NCBI RefSeq assembly: GCF_015350795.1 | Contig: NZ_JADKSH010000002.1 | Location: forward strand, 620,001 to 684,000 | Direction: 5' to 3' | DNA length: 64,000 bases | Origin: Microbacterium sp. VKM Ac-2870 | Lineage (GTDB): Bacteria; Actinomycetota; Actinomycetes; Actinomycetales; Microbacteriaceae | Made by a program: the position numbers and the translations under genes | Notes under the pieces: generated by a model | Seen by the model: only the letters and a program-made list of their open reading frames with translations | What the model was told of the DNA's origin: nothing | Database searches by the model: none | Shown: in pieces, positions 8,533 to 16,568 of the stretch | How the letters are laid out: the number at the start of each line of letters is the position of its first letter | Numbering within the stretch: position 1 is the stretch's first letter

Positions 8533-9249
8533 TCAGTAGGAGGCGGCGTCCACCGCTCCGGTGGCGCGCTCGCCGGCATCCACACGACGGGCCTCGCCGA
8601 GGATGACGGCGCTGCCGCTGGTGCCCAGGCGCGTGGCGCCGGCCGCGAGCATCGCGAGGGCATCGGCGTAGCTGCGGACCCCGCCCGAGGCCTTGACCTG
8701 AACGTCGGGACCGACGCTCGCACGCATGAGCTCGACGTGCGGCACGGTCGCGCCGCCGCCGGCGAAACCGGTGGAGGTCTTGACGAAGTCGGCGCCACCG
8801 GTCTCGGTGAGCCGGCTGCCGCGCGCGATCTGCTCTTCGTCGAGGAGGGACGTTTCGAGGATGACCTTCGTGACCTTGCCGGATGCCGCCGCGACGACGG
8901 CTGCGATGTCGGCGACGACCGCGTCGTCGAAGCCGGAGCGGAGCGCGCCGATGTTGATCACCATGTCGAACTCCACGGCGCCGTCGGCGAGCGCCTGCTG
9001 CACCTCGGCCACCTTGGCAGCGGTCGAGGTGGTGCCGTGCGGGAAGCCGATGACGGTGCCGACGTTCACGCCGGTGCCCGCGAGGCGCTGCACGGCGTAG
9101 GAGATGTCGCTCGGTCGAACGCACACGCTGAACACGCCCCATTCGGCGGCGATGTCGAGTTCGGCGTCGACGTCGGCGCGGGTCAGTTCGGGCTTGAGGA
9201 TGGCGTGATCGATCGTCGCGGCGAGAGCGCGCTCGGAGATGGTGGACAT
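8533..9249 (-). CDS. deoC: Deoxyribose-phosphate aldolase
   Basis: 238 residues, the short bacterial type. DeoC cleaves 2-deoxyribose-5-phosphate to glyceraldehyde-3-phosphate and acetaldehyde in deoxynucleoside catabolism. The Schiff-base lysine is K157 in FVKTSTGF; the second conserved lysine is K186 in VKASGGVR; D95 in VEFDMVINIG is the expected acid. The N-terminal IDHAILKP block matches the family. A leaderless promoter is evident: TAGGCT at 9256-9261 (minus strand) ends 6 nt before ATG. It is divergent from the copper operon and does not appear to share its operator. Confidence 0.95.
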   Translation of the reverse strand: MSTISERALAATIDHAILKPELTRADVDAELDIAAEWGVFSVCVRPSDISYAVQRLAGTGVNVGTVIGFPHGTTSTAAKVAEVQQALADGAVEFDMVINIGALRSGFDDAVVADIAAVVAAASGKVTKVILETSLLDEEQIARGSRLTETGGADFVKTSTGFAGGGATVPHVELMRASVGPDVQVKASGGVRSYADALAMLAAGATRLGTSGSAVILGEARRVDAGERATGAVDAASY

Positions 9250-9279
9250 GTTCTCAGCCTACGCCAGCGCGGTCGGGGA

Positions 9280-9299
9280 ATACCCCAGGGGGGTATCAT
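9280..9299 (+). promoter_or_regulatory. CsoR-type copper operator and -10 of copZ-copA
   Basis: ATACCCC at 9280-9286 and GGGGTAT at 9290-9296 form a perfect 7-bp inverted repeat with a 3-nt centre. This matches the T-A-C-C-C-N-G-G-G-T-A type of site used by CsoR copper-sensing repressors. A TATCAT hexamer at 9294-9299 overlaps the right arm, so a bound repressor would block polymerase. Copper would release CsoR and induce copZ and copA. No csoR gene is in the window. Confidence 0.75.
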
Positions 9300-9363
9300 C
9301 GTTCGTATCGACAGTCGCCCGATTCCGACAGGGATCTCCGGGCCTGCGGCGAAAGGAATCAGG

Positions 9364-9573
9364 ATGACCACGCACACGTACACCGTCGAAGGCATGACCT
9401 GCGCGCACTGCGCCGGAGCCGTCAGTCGTGAAGTCGGCAAGATCTCCGGCGTCAGCGACATCGCCGTCGACGTCACCGAGGGCACGCTCACCGTCACTGT
9501 CGATGGCCCGGCGCCCGACAGCGACATCGTGGCCGCGGTCGACGAAGCGGGCTACGCCGTCGTCCTGAACTGA
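9364..9573 (+). CDS. copZ: Copper chaperone, heavy-metal-associated domain
   Basis: 69 residues forming one heavy-metal-associated domain with the Cu(I)-binding motif GMTCAHC near the N-terminus. CopZ carries Cu(I) in the cytosol and hands it to the P-type ATPase encoded 22 nt downstream. ATG 9364 is preceded by AAAGGA. Transcription probably starts just downstream of the CsoR-type operator at 9280-9296 and continues into copA. Confidence 0.92.
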   Translation: MTTHTYTVEGMTCAHCAGAVSREVGKISGVSDIAVDVTEGTLTVTVDGPAPDSDIVAAVDEAGYAVVLN

Positions 9574-9595
9574 CCGCGAACGAAGGAGAACCGAG

Positions 9596-11869
9596 ATGAG
9601 CCTGTCGACAACCGCGGCGTCACCCGAATCCCGTGCCCACGTGGTGCTCGAGATCGAAGGGATGACCTGCGCGAGCTGCGTCGCCCGCGTGGAGAAACGA
9701 CTCGAACGGCTCGAGGGCGTCTCGGCATCCGTGAACCTCGCGACCGAGTCGGCGCGCGTGGACTACCCGCGCGAGGTCGACACCGGCGCACTCGTGGCCG
9801 CCGTCCGCGAAGCGGGCTACGACGCACACGTCCGTCAGCACAGCGGTAGGCCGGTCCCCGAAGCCCACGAGCACGGCGCCGGCCATGTGCACGATGTCGA
9901 AGACCGGCCGGGTGCGACGCCCTTGCTCACTAGGTTGATCGTCAGCGCCCTGCTGGCGGTACCGGTCGTCGTGCTCGGCATGGTGCCCGCGTGGCAGTTC
10001 TCGGGATGGCAGTGGGTCTCGCTCGTTCTCGCCACTCCCGTCGTTCTCTGGGGAGGCTGGCCGTTTCACCGCGCCACGTTCGCCAACGCCCGCCACGGCG
10101 CCATGACGATGGACACGCTCATCACCCTCGGCACGGGAGCCGCGTACCTGTGGAGCGTGTGGGCGCTCGTGTTCGGCACGGCCGGCCATCTCGGCATGCG
10201 CCACGAGGGAGGTCTGTTCGCCCCCGTCCATGATCCGTCCTCGTTGGTGTACTTCGAGGTGACGGCGGCCGTGACGGTCTTCCTCCTGCTCGGGCGCGTC
10301 ATCGAGCAGCGGTCGAAGCGCCGCGCCGGTGCCGCCGTGCGCGCGTTGATGGAGCTGTCGGCCCGCGACGTCGAACTGCAGGACGGGCGGCGCGTGCCGA
10401 TCGAACAGCTGAGGGTCGGCGACGCTTTCGTGGTCCGCCCCGGCGAGAAGGTCGCCACCGACGGTCGCGTCGTCAGCGGACGCGCCGCGGTCGACGAGAG
10501 CATGATCACCGGCGAGGCGGTGCCCGTCGACGTGGATGCCGGGGCCTCCGTCACCGGCGGCACGATCGCGACCGACGGTCGACTGGTCGTCGAGGCGACC
10601 TCGATCGGCGACGGCACGCGACTGGCGCGACTGGCGCGCTTGGTGGAGGACGCTCAAGCCGGTAAGAGCCGCGTCCAGCGCCTCGCCGACCGCATCTCGG
10701 CCGTCTTCGTGCCCGTCGTGATCGCGCTCGCCGTCGTCACGCTGCTGGGGTGGCTGATCGTGGGCGGTTTCTCCGGGGCGTCGATCGCCTCCGGCTTCAC
10801 AGCGGCCGTCGCGGTGGTCATCATCGCCTGCCCGTGCGCACTGGGACTCGCCACCCCGATCGCGATCCTGGTCGGCACCGGCCGCGGCGCCCAGCTCGGC
10901 GTGCTGATCACGGGACCCGAGGCGTTGGAAGCCGCCGACCGCATCGACACCGTCGTGCTCGACAAGACGGGTACGGTGACCGAAGGTGCCATGGCGGTGA
11001 CGGCCGTCACCTCGGTGGGGGATGCCGATGGCGACGACGTCGCGCACGTGATCGGGTCACTCGAGCACGCGTCCGAGCATCCCTTGGCGCGTGCCGTCGC
11101 CGCGCTCGCCGCACAGCCGAGCGCCGTGACGGACTTCGCGGGACGGGCCGGGCTCGGCGTCACGGGGGTGGTGGACGGACACCGCGTGTTCGCCGGTCGC
11201 CCCGCGTTCGTCGCCGACACGCTCGGCGCGCAGCTCGACGCCGACACCCTCGCGGCGGTCGCCGCCGCTGAGCGTCGCGGGGCGACCGCGGTCGTCGCCG
11301 GCTGGGACGATCGCGTGCGCGCCGTCATCGCGGTCGCCGACACCGTGCGCCCGGACAGTGCAGCCACGGTCGCCGCTCTCGAAGCGCTGGGCCTGGACGT
11401 CGTCCTGCTCACCGGTGACAACGCGGGTGCCGCGCACGCGGTCGCGGAGGCGGTCGGCATCCGCCGGGTGATCGCGGGGGTGCTGCCGGAGGGCAAGGTC
11501 GCCGAGATCGACCGTCTGCACGCCGACGGGCGCCGGGTCGCGATGGTCGGCGACGGCATCAACGACGCTGCTGCCCTGGCGAGCGCCGACCTCGGTATCG
11601 CGATGGGTTCGGGTACGGATGCCGCGATGCACGCCAGCGACATCGCTATCACCGGCCAGGGCCTCGCCCCGGTGCTCACAGCCATCCGCCTCAGCCGTCG
11701 CACGATGCGTATCATCCGCGGCAATCTCTTCTGGGCGTTCGCGTACAACGTCGCGGCGCTGCCGCTGGCGGCGTTCGGTCTGCTGAACCCGATGATCGCC
11801 GGAGCCGCGATGGCGTTCTCCAGCGTGTTCGTCGTGCTCAACAGCCTGCGCCTGCGCACCACCCGCTGA
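9596..11869 (+). CDS. copA: Copper-exporting P1B-type ATPase
   Basis: 757 residues. One N-terminal metal-binding domain has GMTCASC (C25, C28). A His-rich linker (HEHGAGHVHD) follows before the eight-helix membrane domain. The transport-site motif CPC is C412-P-C414 in ACPCALGLATP. Phosphorylation is at D456 in DKTGTVTEG; the nucleotide domain has SEHPLA; the hinge motif is GDGIND at 652-657. CPC together with this architecture indicates Cu(I) (or Ag(I)) export. AAGGAG precedes ATG. Co-transcribed with copZ under the CsoR-type site. The His-rich linker could bind extra metal; that is inference. Confidence 0.95.
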   Translation: MSLSTTAASPESRAHVVLEIEGMTCASCVARVEKRLERLEGVSASVNLATESARVDYPREVDTGALVAAVREAGYDAHVRQHSGRPVPEAHEHGAGHVHDVEDRPGATPLLTRLIVSALLAVPVVVLGMVPAWQFSGWQWVSLVLATPVVLWGGWPFHRATFANARHGAMTMDTLITLGTGAAYLWSVWALVFGTAGHLGMRHEGGLFAPVHDPSSLVYFEVTAAVTVFLLLGRVIEQRSKRRAGAAVRALMELSARDVELQDGRRVPIEQLRVGDAFVVRPGEKVATDGRVVSGRAAVDESMITGEAVPVDVDAGASVTGGTIATDGRLVVEATSIGDGTRLARLARLVEDAQAGKSRVQRLADRISAVFVPVVIALAVVTLLGWLIVGGFSGASIASGFTAAVAVVIIACPCALGLATPIAILVGTGRGAQLGVLITGPEALEAADRIDTVVLDKTGTVTEGAMAVTAVTSVGDADGDDVAHVIGSLEHASEHPLARAVAALAAQPSAVTDFAGRAGLGVTGVVDGHRVFAGRPAFVADTLGAQLDADTLAAVAAAERRGATAVVAGWDDRVRAVIAVADTVRPDSAATVAALEALGLDVVLLTGDNAGAAHAVAEAVGIRRVIAGVLPEGKVAEIDRLHADGRRVAMVGDGINDAAALASADLGIAMGSGTDAAMHASDIAITGQGLAPVLTAIRLSRRTMRIIRGNLFWAFAYNVAALPLAAFGLLNPMIAGAAMAFSSVFVVLNSLRLRTTR

Positions 11870-11873
11870 CCCC

Positions 11874-11911
11874 CCCCGCCTGAGTTCACACACGGCTGCT
11901 CGCGGGCGGGG
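11874..11911 (+). terminator. Possible terminator after copA
   Basis: CCCCGCC at 11874-11880 pairs with GGCGGGG at 11905-11911 across a 24-nt loop. There is no T-run. It is weak, but lies directly after the copA stop and before the next gene's promoter. Confidence 0.35.
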
Positions 11912-11923
11912 TGAAGGGCGCGC

Positions 11924-12094
11924 TAGAATGGACGGCGAGGCATTTTGCCTTCGTCGCCGCAGCTTGCAGAAGCGAGTGCCCGCAGCCGGAGGATCCCCGT
12001 CTCGTCCCACCCGCGGCATCCGTCGTGGGCTTGACTGACCGGTCGTACGACCGGATGCACGCCGGATATCCGGCGACTCACGCTCAGGAGGAGC
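11924..12094 (+). promoter_or_regulatory. Promoter and palindromic leader of the SNF2-family gene
   Basis: A TAGAAT -10 hexamer lies at 11924-11929, giving a leader of roughly 160 nt. The leader holds a small AGGCA/TGCCT hairpin around 11938-11950. It also has two perfect palindromes close to the start: a 16-bp one at 12039-12054 (CCGGTCGTACGACCGG) and a 14-bp one at 12061-12074 (GCCGGATATCCGGC). The ribosome-binding site AGGAGG is at 12086-12091. The palindromes could be protein operators or fold into leader hairpins. Confidence 0.45.
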
Positions 12095-14254
12095 ATGCCG
12101 ACCACGGCATCCGCACCCGCGTCCCGTCGACGCGGATCGTCCCACCGCAGTTCGTCCGCACGTCGCGACGACGACGCCCCCCTCATCCCGATCCTCGCCC
12201 GCAAGGTGCGCGAGGTCGAGGCGAAGGCGCAGAAGGGCAAGCTCGGACCCACCAACCGGGTGAAGTTCCAGGTCATCGCGTTCCTGGTTCGCGAGGAGCG
12301 CGCCCGTGTCAAAGCCGACGACTCCACGCCGACGGCCGCCCGCGCCGAGCTTCTCAAGCGCCTCGATGGCGTGGCGACGATCCTCGCCAAGACCGCGGCG
12401 CGCGACACCTCGCTCATCCAGCTGCTCGAAGTCGACCAGGCTGCCTCCCCGGTCGCCAAGCGCATGCGTCGCGACTGGCTGCTCGAATCGGGTGCCGAGC
12501 TGCCCGAAGACGAGTTGATCATCACGGATGTCGCGCCGAAGCAGACCCCGGTGGTTCCCGCAGCGCTCGCAGAGCGCCAGGTCTTCCCGCCGCAGATCGA
12601 GGCGCGCCGCGAGGCCAACCCGTTCCTCGCGCCCGACGTGGCGCTGCGTGCACCGGCATCCACAGCCCGCCGTCGCCTCGACGGCTGGGAGCTCATGGGC
12701 CCGCTCTACAAGGCGTTCGAGACGGGCGCCGGTGGCGCTACCGCCTCGATGGAGCTGCCGCCGGTTCCGGAGTTCGACCGCATCTCGCCCAAGGGGCTCG
12801 AGATCATGCCGCACCAGTCGCGCTTCCTCGAAGCCGTCCGCGGTGGACATCGTTCTTTCCTGCTCGCTGACGAGCCCGGCCTCGGCAAGACCGCCGAGTC
12901 GGTGCTCGCGGCGTCCATCGCCGACGCGTATCCGCTACTGGCCGTCGTGCCGAACGTCGTGAAGATGAACTGGGCGCGCGAGGTCGAGCGGTGGACACCG
13001 CAGCGTCGCGCCACCGTGATCCATGGCGACGGTGACACGGTCGACGCGTTCGCCGACGTGTTCATCGTCAATTACGAGGTGCTTGATCGTCACCTGTCGT
13101 GGCTCGGCTCGCTGGGGCTGAAGGGCATGGTCGTCGACGAGGCGCACTTCATCAAGAACCTCACCTCGCAGCGGTCGCAGAACGTGCTGGCTCTGGGCAG
13201 CCGCATCCGCGAGCAGGTGCGCAACCCGCTGATGCTCGCCCTCACGGGAACGCCGCTGATCAACGATGTCGAAGACTTCGACGCGATCTGGCGCTTCCTC
13301 GGCTGGACCAACGGCGAAAAGCCCGGCCCCGAGCTGATGGAGAAGCTCGATGCGACGGGATTCACGCCCGCCGACAAGGCGTTCTACCCGGAGGCCCGCG
13401 ACGCGGTGATCTCCATGGGCATCGTTCGCCGCAAGAAGAAGGATGTCGCCGCCGACCTTCCCGACAAGCTGATCGCCGATCTGCCGGTCGAGCTGGACGA
13501 CGAGTTCGGCCGGTCCATCCGTGACGCCGAGCGCGAGCTCGGGTCGCGTCTGGCCGCCAAGTACCGCCGCATCATCGAAGCGCGTGGCGATAAGGTGCTC
13601 ATCGGCGAGGTCGATGAGGACATCGTGCGTCTCGTCGCCCACGGCGAGCTCGAAGACGCCAAGTCCGCCGGCGCCGGTGCAGACAACGTCTTCACGATGG
13701 TCCGCAAGATCGGCCAAGCCAAGGCCCATCTCGCGGCCGACTACGCCGTGCAGCTGCAGCGATCGGTCGGCAAGGTCGTCTTCTTCGCGAAGCACATCGA
13801 CGTCATGGATGCCGCGGAGGCGCATTTCGCGGCATCCGGACTTCGCACCATCTCGATCCGCGGAGACCAGACGACGACCGCTCGACAGCAGGCCATCGAC
13901 GCGTTCAACACGGAGCCCGATGTGGCGATCGCGGTGTGCTCGCTCACGGCGGCCGGCGTCGGTCTCAACATGCAGGCCGCGTCGAACGTCGTGCTCGCGG
14001 AGCTGTCGTGGACGGCGGCGGAGCAGACGCAGGCGATCGACCGTGTGCACCGCATCGGACAGGACGAGCCCGTCACGGCATGGCGGATCATCGCCGCGCA
14101 CACGATCGACACCAAGATCGCCGAGCTGATCGATTCCAAGCAGGGCCTTGCTCAGCGCGCGCTCGATGGCGCGCAGCTCGACCCGACCTCGAGCGATTCG
14201 GTGCAGTTGTCCGCCCTCATGCACCTGCTGCGAGAGGCGCTCGGCGCGGCGTGA
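12095..14254 (+). CDS. SNF2-family DEAD/DEAH ATPase
   Basis: 719 residues. Superfamily 2 motor of the Swi2/Snf2 type, a DNA translocase rather than a true strand-separating helicase. Walker A is DEPGLGKT at 259-266, with Pro where DEMGLGKT is usual. Walker B is DEAH at 348-351. The second RecA lobe ends with QAIDRVHRIGQ at 646-656. The basic N-terminal 240 residues have no recognised domain. The arrangement resembles SMARCAL1-like and bacterial RapA/HepA-like proteins, but no specific orthologue is clear; roles in repair, fork remodelling or transcription recycling are possible. ATG 12095 follows AGGAGG. It has its own promoter and lies between copA and pfkA. Confidence 0.88.
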   Translation: MPTTASAPASRRRGSSHRSSSARRDDDAPLIPILARKVREVEAKAQKGKLGPTNRVKFQVIAFLVREERARVKADDSTPTAARAELLKRLDGVATILAKTAARDTSLIQLLEVDQAASPVAKRMRRDWLLESGAELPEDELIITDVAPKQTPVVPAALAERQVFPPQIEARREANPFLAPDVALRAPASTARRRLDGWELMGPLYKAFETGAGGATASMELPPVPEFDRISPKGLEIMPHQSRFLEAVRGGHRSFLLADEPGLGKTAESVLAASIADAYPLLAVVPNVVKMNWAREVERWTPQRRATVIHGDGDTVDAFADVFIVNYEVLDRHLSWLGSLGLKGMVVDEAHFIKNLTSQRSQNVLALGSRIREQVRNPLMLALTGTPLINDVEDFDAIWRFLGWTNGEKPGPELMEKLDATGFTPADKAFYPEARDAVISMGIVRRKKKDVAADLPDKLIADLPVELDDEFGRSIRDAERELGSRLAAKYRRIIEARGDKVLIGEVDEDIVRLVAHGELEDAKSAGAGADNVFTMVRKIGQAKAHLAADYAVQLQRSVGKVVFFAKHIDVMDAAEAHFAASGLRTISIRGDQTTTARQQAIDAFNTEPDVAIAVCSLTAAGVGLNMQAASNVVLAELSWTAAEQTQAIDRVHRIGQDEPVTAWRIIAAHTIDTKIAELIDSKQGLAQRALDGAQLDPTSSDSVQLSALMHLLREALGAA

Positions 14255-14366
14255 ACCGGCCGGGATTATCGACGGCGTAGGCGGTGGCATCCATCCGCGA
14301 TCCGGCGATAGTGTCGAAGACGGCAGCGTCGCCGACCCACATCCCGAATCACCAAAGGATCTCCAC

Positions 14367-15395
14367 ATGAAGATCGGCATCCTCACCAGCGGCGGAGACT
14401 GCCCCGGCCTCAACGCGGTCATCCGCGGTGTGGTCCTCAAGGGCACGACGAACTACAACATCGAGTTCGTCGGCATCCGCGACGGATGGCGCGGCGTCGT
14501 CGACGGCGACTTCTTCCCCCTCACCCGTCATGAGGTGAAGGGTCTGTCCAAGGTCGGCGGCACGATCCTCGGCACGAGTCGCACCAACCCCTACGAGGGT
14601 CCCCGCGGCGGCGCCGAGAACATCGCGAAGACGCTGTACGGCCATCACATCGACGGCATCATCGCGATCGGCGGCGAGGGAACGCTGGCAGCGGCGAACC
14701 GGCTGTGGAACGACGGCATCAACGTCATGGGCGTGCCGAAGACGATCGACAACGACCTGCGTGCGACCGACTACTCCTTCGGCTTCGACACCGCCGTGAA
14801 CATCGCCACCGACGCGATGGATCGCCTCCGCACCACCGGTGACTCGCACCAGCGCTGCATGGTGGCCGAGGTCATGGGTCGCCATGTCGGCTGGATAGCT
14901 CTGCACTCGGGCATCGCCGCTGGCGCGCACGTCATCTGCATCCCCGAGGTGCCGATGTCGATCGACGAGATCGTCGGACAGGTACAGAAGGCCCACGACC
15001 GCGGCCGCGCGCCGCTGGTCGTCGTGTCGGAGGGCTTCACGCTCAAGGGCATGGACGAGGCCTTCAGCGACAAGGGACTCGACGCTTTCAACCGCCCCCG
15101 CCTGGGGGGCATCAGCGAGGTGCTGGCCCCCGAGATCGAGCGCCTGACCGGCATCGAGACCCGCGCGACCGTGCTGGGTCACATCCAGCGCGGCGGATCG
15201 CCCTCGGGCTTCGACCGCGTGCTCGCGACCCGGCTGGGTCTGCACGCCGCCGACGTCGTGTACGAGCAGGCGTGGGGCCAGATGGTCTCGATGAAGGGCA
15301 CCGACATCGTGCGGGTGCCGTTCGCGGAGGCGCTCGGCGAGCTGAACACCGTGCCGATCTACCGCTACGAAGAGGCGGCCGCGCTCTTCGGCTGA
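14367..15395 (+). CDS. pfkA: 6-phosphofructokinase
   Basis: 342 residues. Phosphorylates fructose-6-phosphate in glycolysis. The N-terminus GILTSGGDCPGLNAVIRG and the active-site motif TIDND (D128 the catalytic base) are clear. The donor-specificity positions are mixed: GGEGT has Gly at the position that marks ATP enzymes (E. coli G104), while PKTIDND has Lys (K125) where E. coli has Gly124 and pyrophosphate enzymes have Lys. Actinobacterial ATP enzymes can show this pairing, so ATP use is the better guess. ATG 14367 is preceded by AAAGGA; the frame stays open upstream but without family sequence. A strong hairpin terminator follows. Confidence 0.93.
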   Translation: MKIGILTSGGDCPGLNAVIRGVVLKGTTNYNIEFVGIRDGWRGVVDGDFFPLTRHEVKGLSKVGGTILGTSRTNPYEGPRGGAENIAKTLYGHHIDGIIAIGGEGTLAAANRLWNDGINVMGVPKTIDNDLRATDYSFGFDTAVNIATDAMDRLRTTGDSHQRCMVAEVMGRHVGWIALHSGIAAGAHVICIPEVPMSIDEIVGQVQKAHDRGRAPLVVVSEGFTLKGMDEAFSDKGLDAFNRPRLGGISEVLAPEIERLTGIETRATVLGHIQRGGSPSGFDRVLATRLGLHAADVVYEQAWGQMVSMKGTDIVRVPFAEALGELNTVPIYRYEEAAALFG

Positions 15396-15420
15396 GATTT
15401 TCCGGCTCCGGCCGGACACC

Positions 15421-15486
15421 GGCGATCCGCCCGGAACAGGACGATGCTCGTCGCGAGCGCCTGTGCCGGGCGGATCGCCTGTTTTC
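15421..15486. terminator. Terminator after pfkA; copy 1 of a duplicated 66-nt element
   Basis: A perfect 14-bp inverted repeat (15421-15434 with 15466-15479) with an additional ACAGG/CCTGT pairing near the loop is followed by TGTTTTC on the plus strand. This is a good intrinsic terminator for pfkA and lies between convergent genes. A diverged copy of the same 66 nt, same length and no gaps, about 73% identical by hand count, is at 16474-16539 on the far side of the DUF559 gene. Confidence 0.8.
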
Positions 15487-15526
15487 AGCGCGTCGTTCGC
15501 AGGTTCGTTGCCGCGTCGGCGCCCTC

Positions 15527-16363
15527 TCATCGCGCACGGTGAAGACCCTGGGCGATGGCGAGCATCACCGTCTCACGGACGTAGCCGTCATCGAAGAGCA
15601 CCTGCGCGTAGTCGAAGCGGAGCACGGTGAATCCACGCAGTGCGAGCCGCGCATCGGCACGCAGGTCGCGCCGTCGATCGCGTGCCTGGTGAAACGCGAA
15701 ACCGTCGATCTGCACGGCGAGCCGCTCACCGATGAGACCGTCGAGGGGATGCCCGTCGACCCACACCTGCTGACGCAGGAGGACCCCGCTATCCCGCATG
15801 AGCGCGGCGAAGACGGTCTCGACGCCCGAGTCGGACAGCGAGCCGGCGAGTGACGCCAGCTCCGCCGCCCTCACCGATCGCCACCGCACGCGGGCCGCGA
15901 CCTCGGGCGCAACCAGCCCGGTGCGAAACGCCGATTCCCACACGGCGAGAGCGTCGCGCCGGGGGAGGCAGCGGGCGGCGTGGAAGAGCAGATTGAGCGG
16001 GTGGTCGGTCGGATCCGTCCGGGCGAGCGGTACGGGTCCCTGAGCCCAGTGGAGGTGGATGCCGGCGGTCGCGGTCGCCGACGAGGTGCGCGGCACGGCG
16101 ACGTGGGGCGAGGGTGGGGCGTGCGGTATCCACAGGCCGCGACGCCCTGCCGCGCTCACACAGGTCAGACGTCCGCCGAGTTCTGCGGCGGCGATGACGG
16201 CGGCATCCGCGTCCGGTGTCGCCAGCCAACTCCGCCGCACCCGCAGGAGAGCGCCGGTCGCGACAGCGGTGGTGATGCGATGCTTCGAGTAGCCGGCATC
16301 CCTCAGCGTCGTGCTGTGCGCGATGCCGCCTCGCGCGCGCACCCATTCACCGACGACATCCAT
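15527..16363 (-). CDS. AbiEi-like antitoxin-domain / DUF559 (Vsr-like nuclease fold) protein
   Basis: About 278 residues from ATG 16363. The N-terminus (GGIAHSTTLRDAGYSKHRI then LLRVRRSWLA) looks like the winged-helix domain of AbiEi-type antitoxins. The C-terminal 80 residues (DGLIGERLAVQIDGFAFHQ, RRDLRADARLALRGFTVLRF) match DUF559, related to the very-short-patch-repair endonuclease fold. Such fusions are common orphan genes in Microbacteriaceae; their role is unknown and no toxin partner is adjacent. A GTG at 16387 is an alternative start; ATG 16363 is favoured because CAGGGT lies 6 nt upstream as in the leaderless genes here. The gene is flanked by two copies of a terminator-like element, suggesting insertion between pfkA and the peptidase gene. 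Confidence 0.72.
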   Translation of the reverse strand: MDVVGEWVRARGGIAHSTTLRDAGYSKHRITTAVATGALLRVRRSWLATPDADAAVIAAAELGGRLTCVSAAGRRGLWIPHAPPSPHVAVPRTSSATATAGIHLHWAQGPVPLARTDPTDHPLNLLFHAARCLPRRDALAVWESAFRTGLVAPEVAARVRWRSVRAAELASLAGSLSDSGVETVFAALMRDSGVLLRQQVWVDGHPLDGLIGERLAVQIDGFAFHQARDRRRDLRADARLALRGFTVLRFDYAQVLFDDGYVRETVMLAIAQGLHRAR

Positions 16364-16473
16364 GCCGGAACCCTGCCCCGGCCGCACCGGCCGCGGGCGC
16401 GGGAGGCTCTGCGCCGTGGAGTGTTCGGTCGTTTCAGGCTCTGGGGAGGAGGCGGCTGGCTCGCCTCGCCGCA

Positions 16474-16539
16474 GGCGATCGGCCGAGCGCAGGACGATAT
16501 CACGCGTACCCGCCTGCGTCGGGCAGATCGCCTGTTTTC
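16474..16539. repeat. Copy 2 of the 66-nt terminator-like element
   Basis: It aligns without gaps to 15421-15486, with the first 7 and last 14 or so bases nearly identical and the centre diverged. It still forms a roughly 21-bp stem with four mismatches and keeps the TGTTTTC tail on the plus strand. Both flanking genes here are on the minus strand, so this plus-strand terminator has no obvious gene to terminate. It looks like a duplicate left by insertion of the DUF559 gene. Confidence 0.7.
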
Positions 16540-16568
16540 GGCAGCTGCCGGGCGCCGCCGCGTCAGCC

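Noticed and set aside
15527..16363. DUF559/AbiEi gene as a complete toxin-antitoxin or defence system
   Set aside because: No partner toxin gene or other defence gene is adjacent; both neighbours are housekeeping genes. It is reported only as an orphan.
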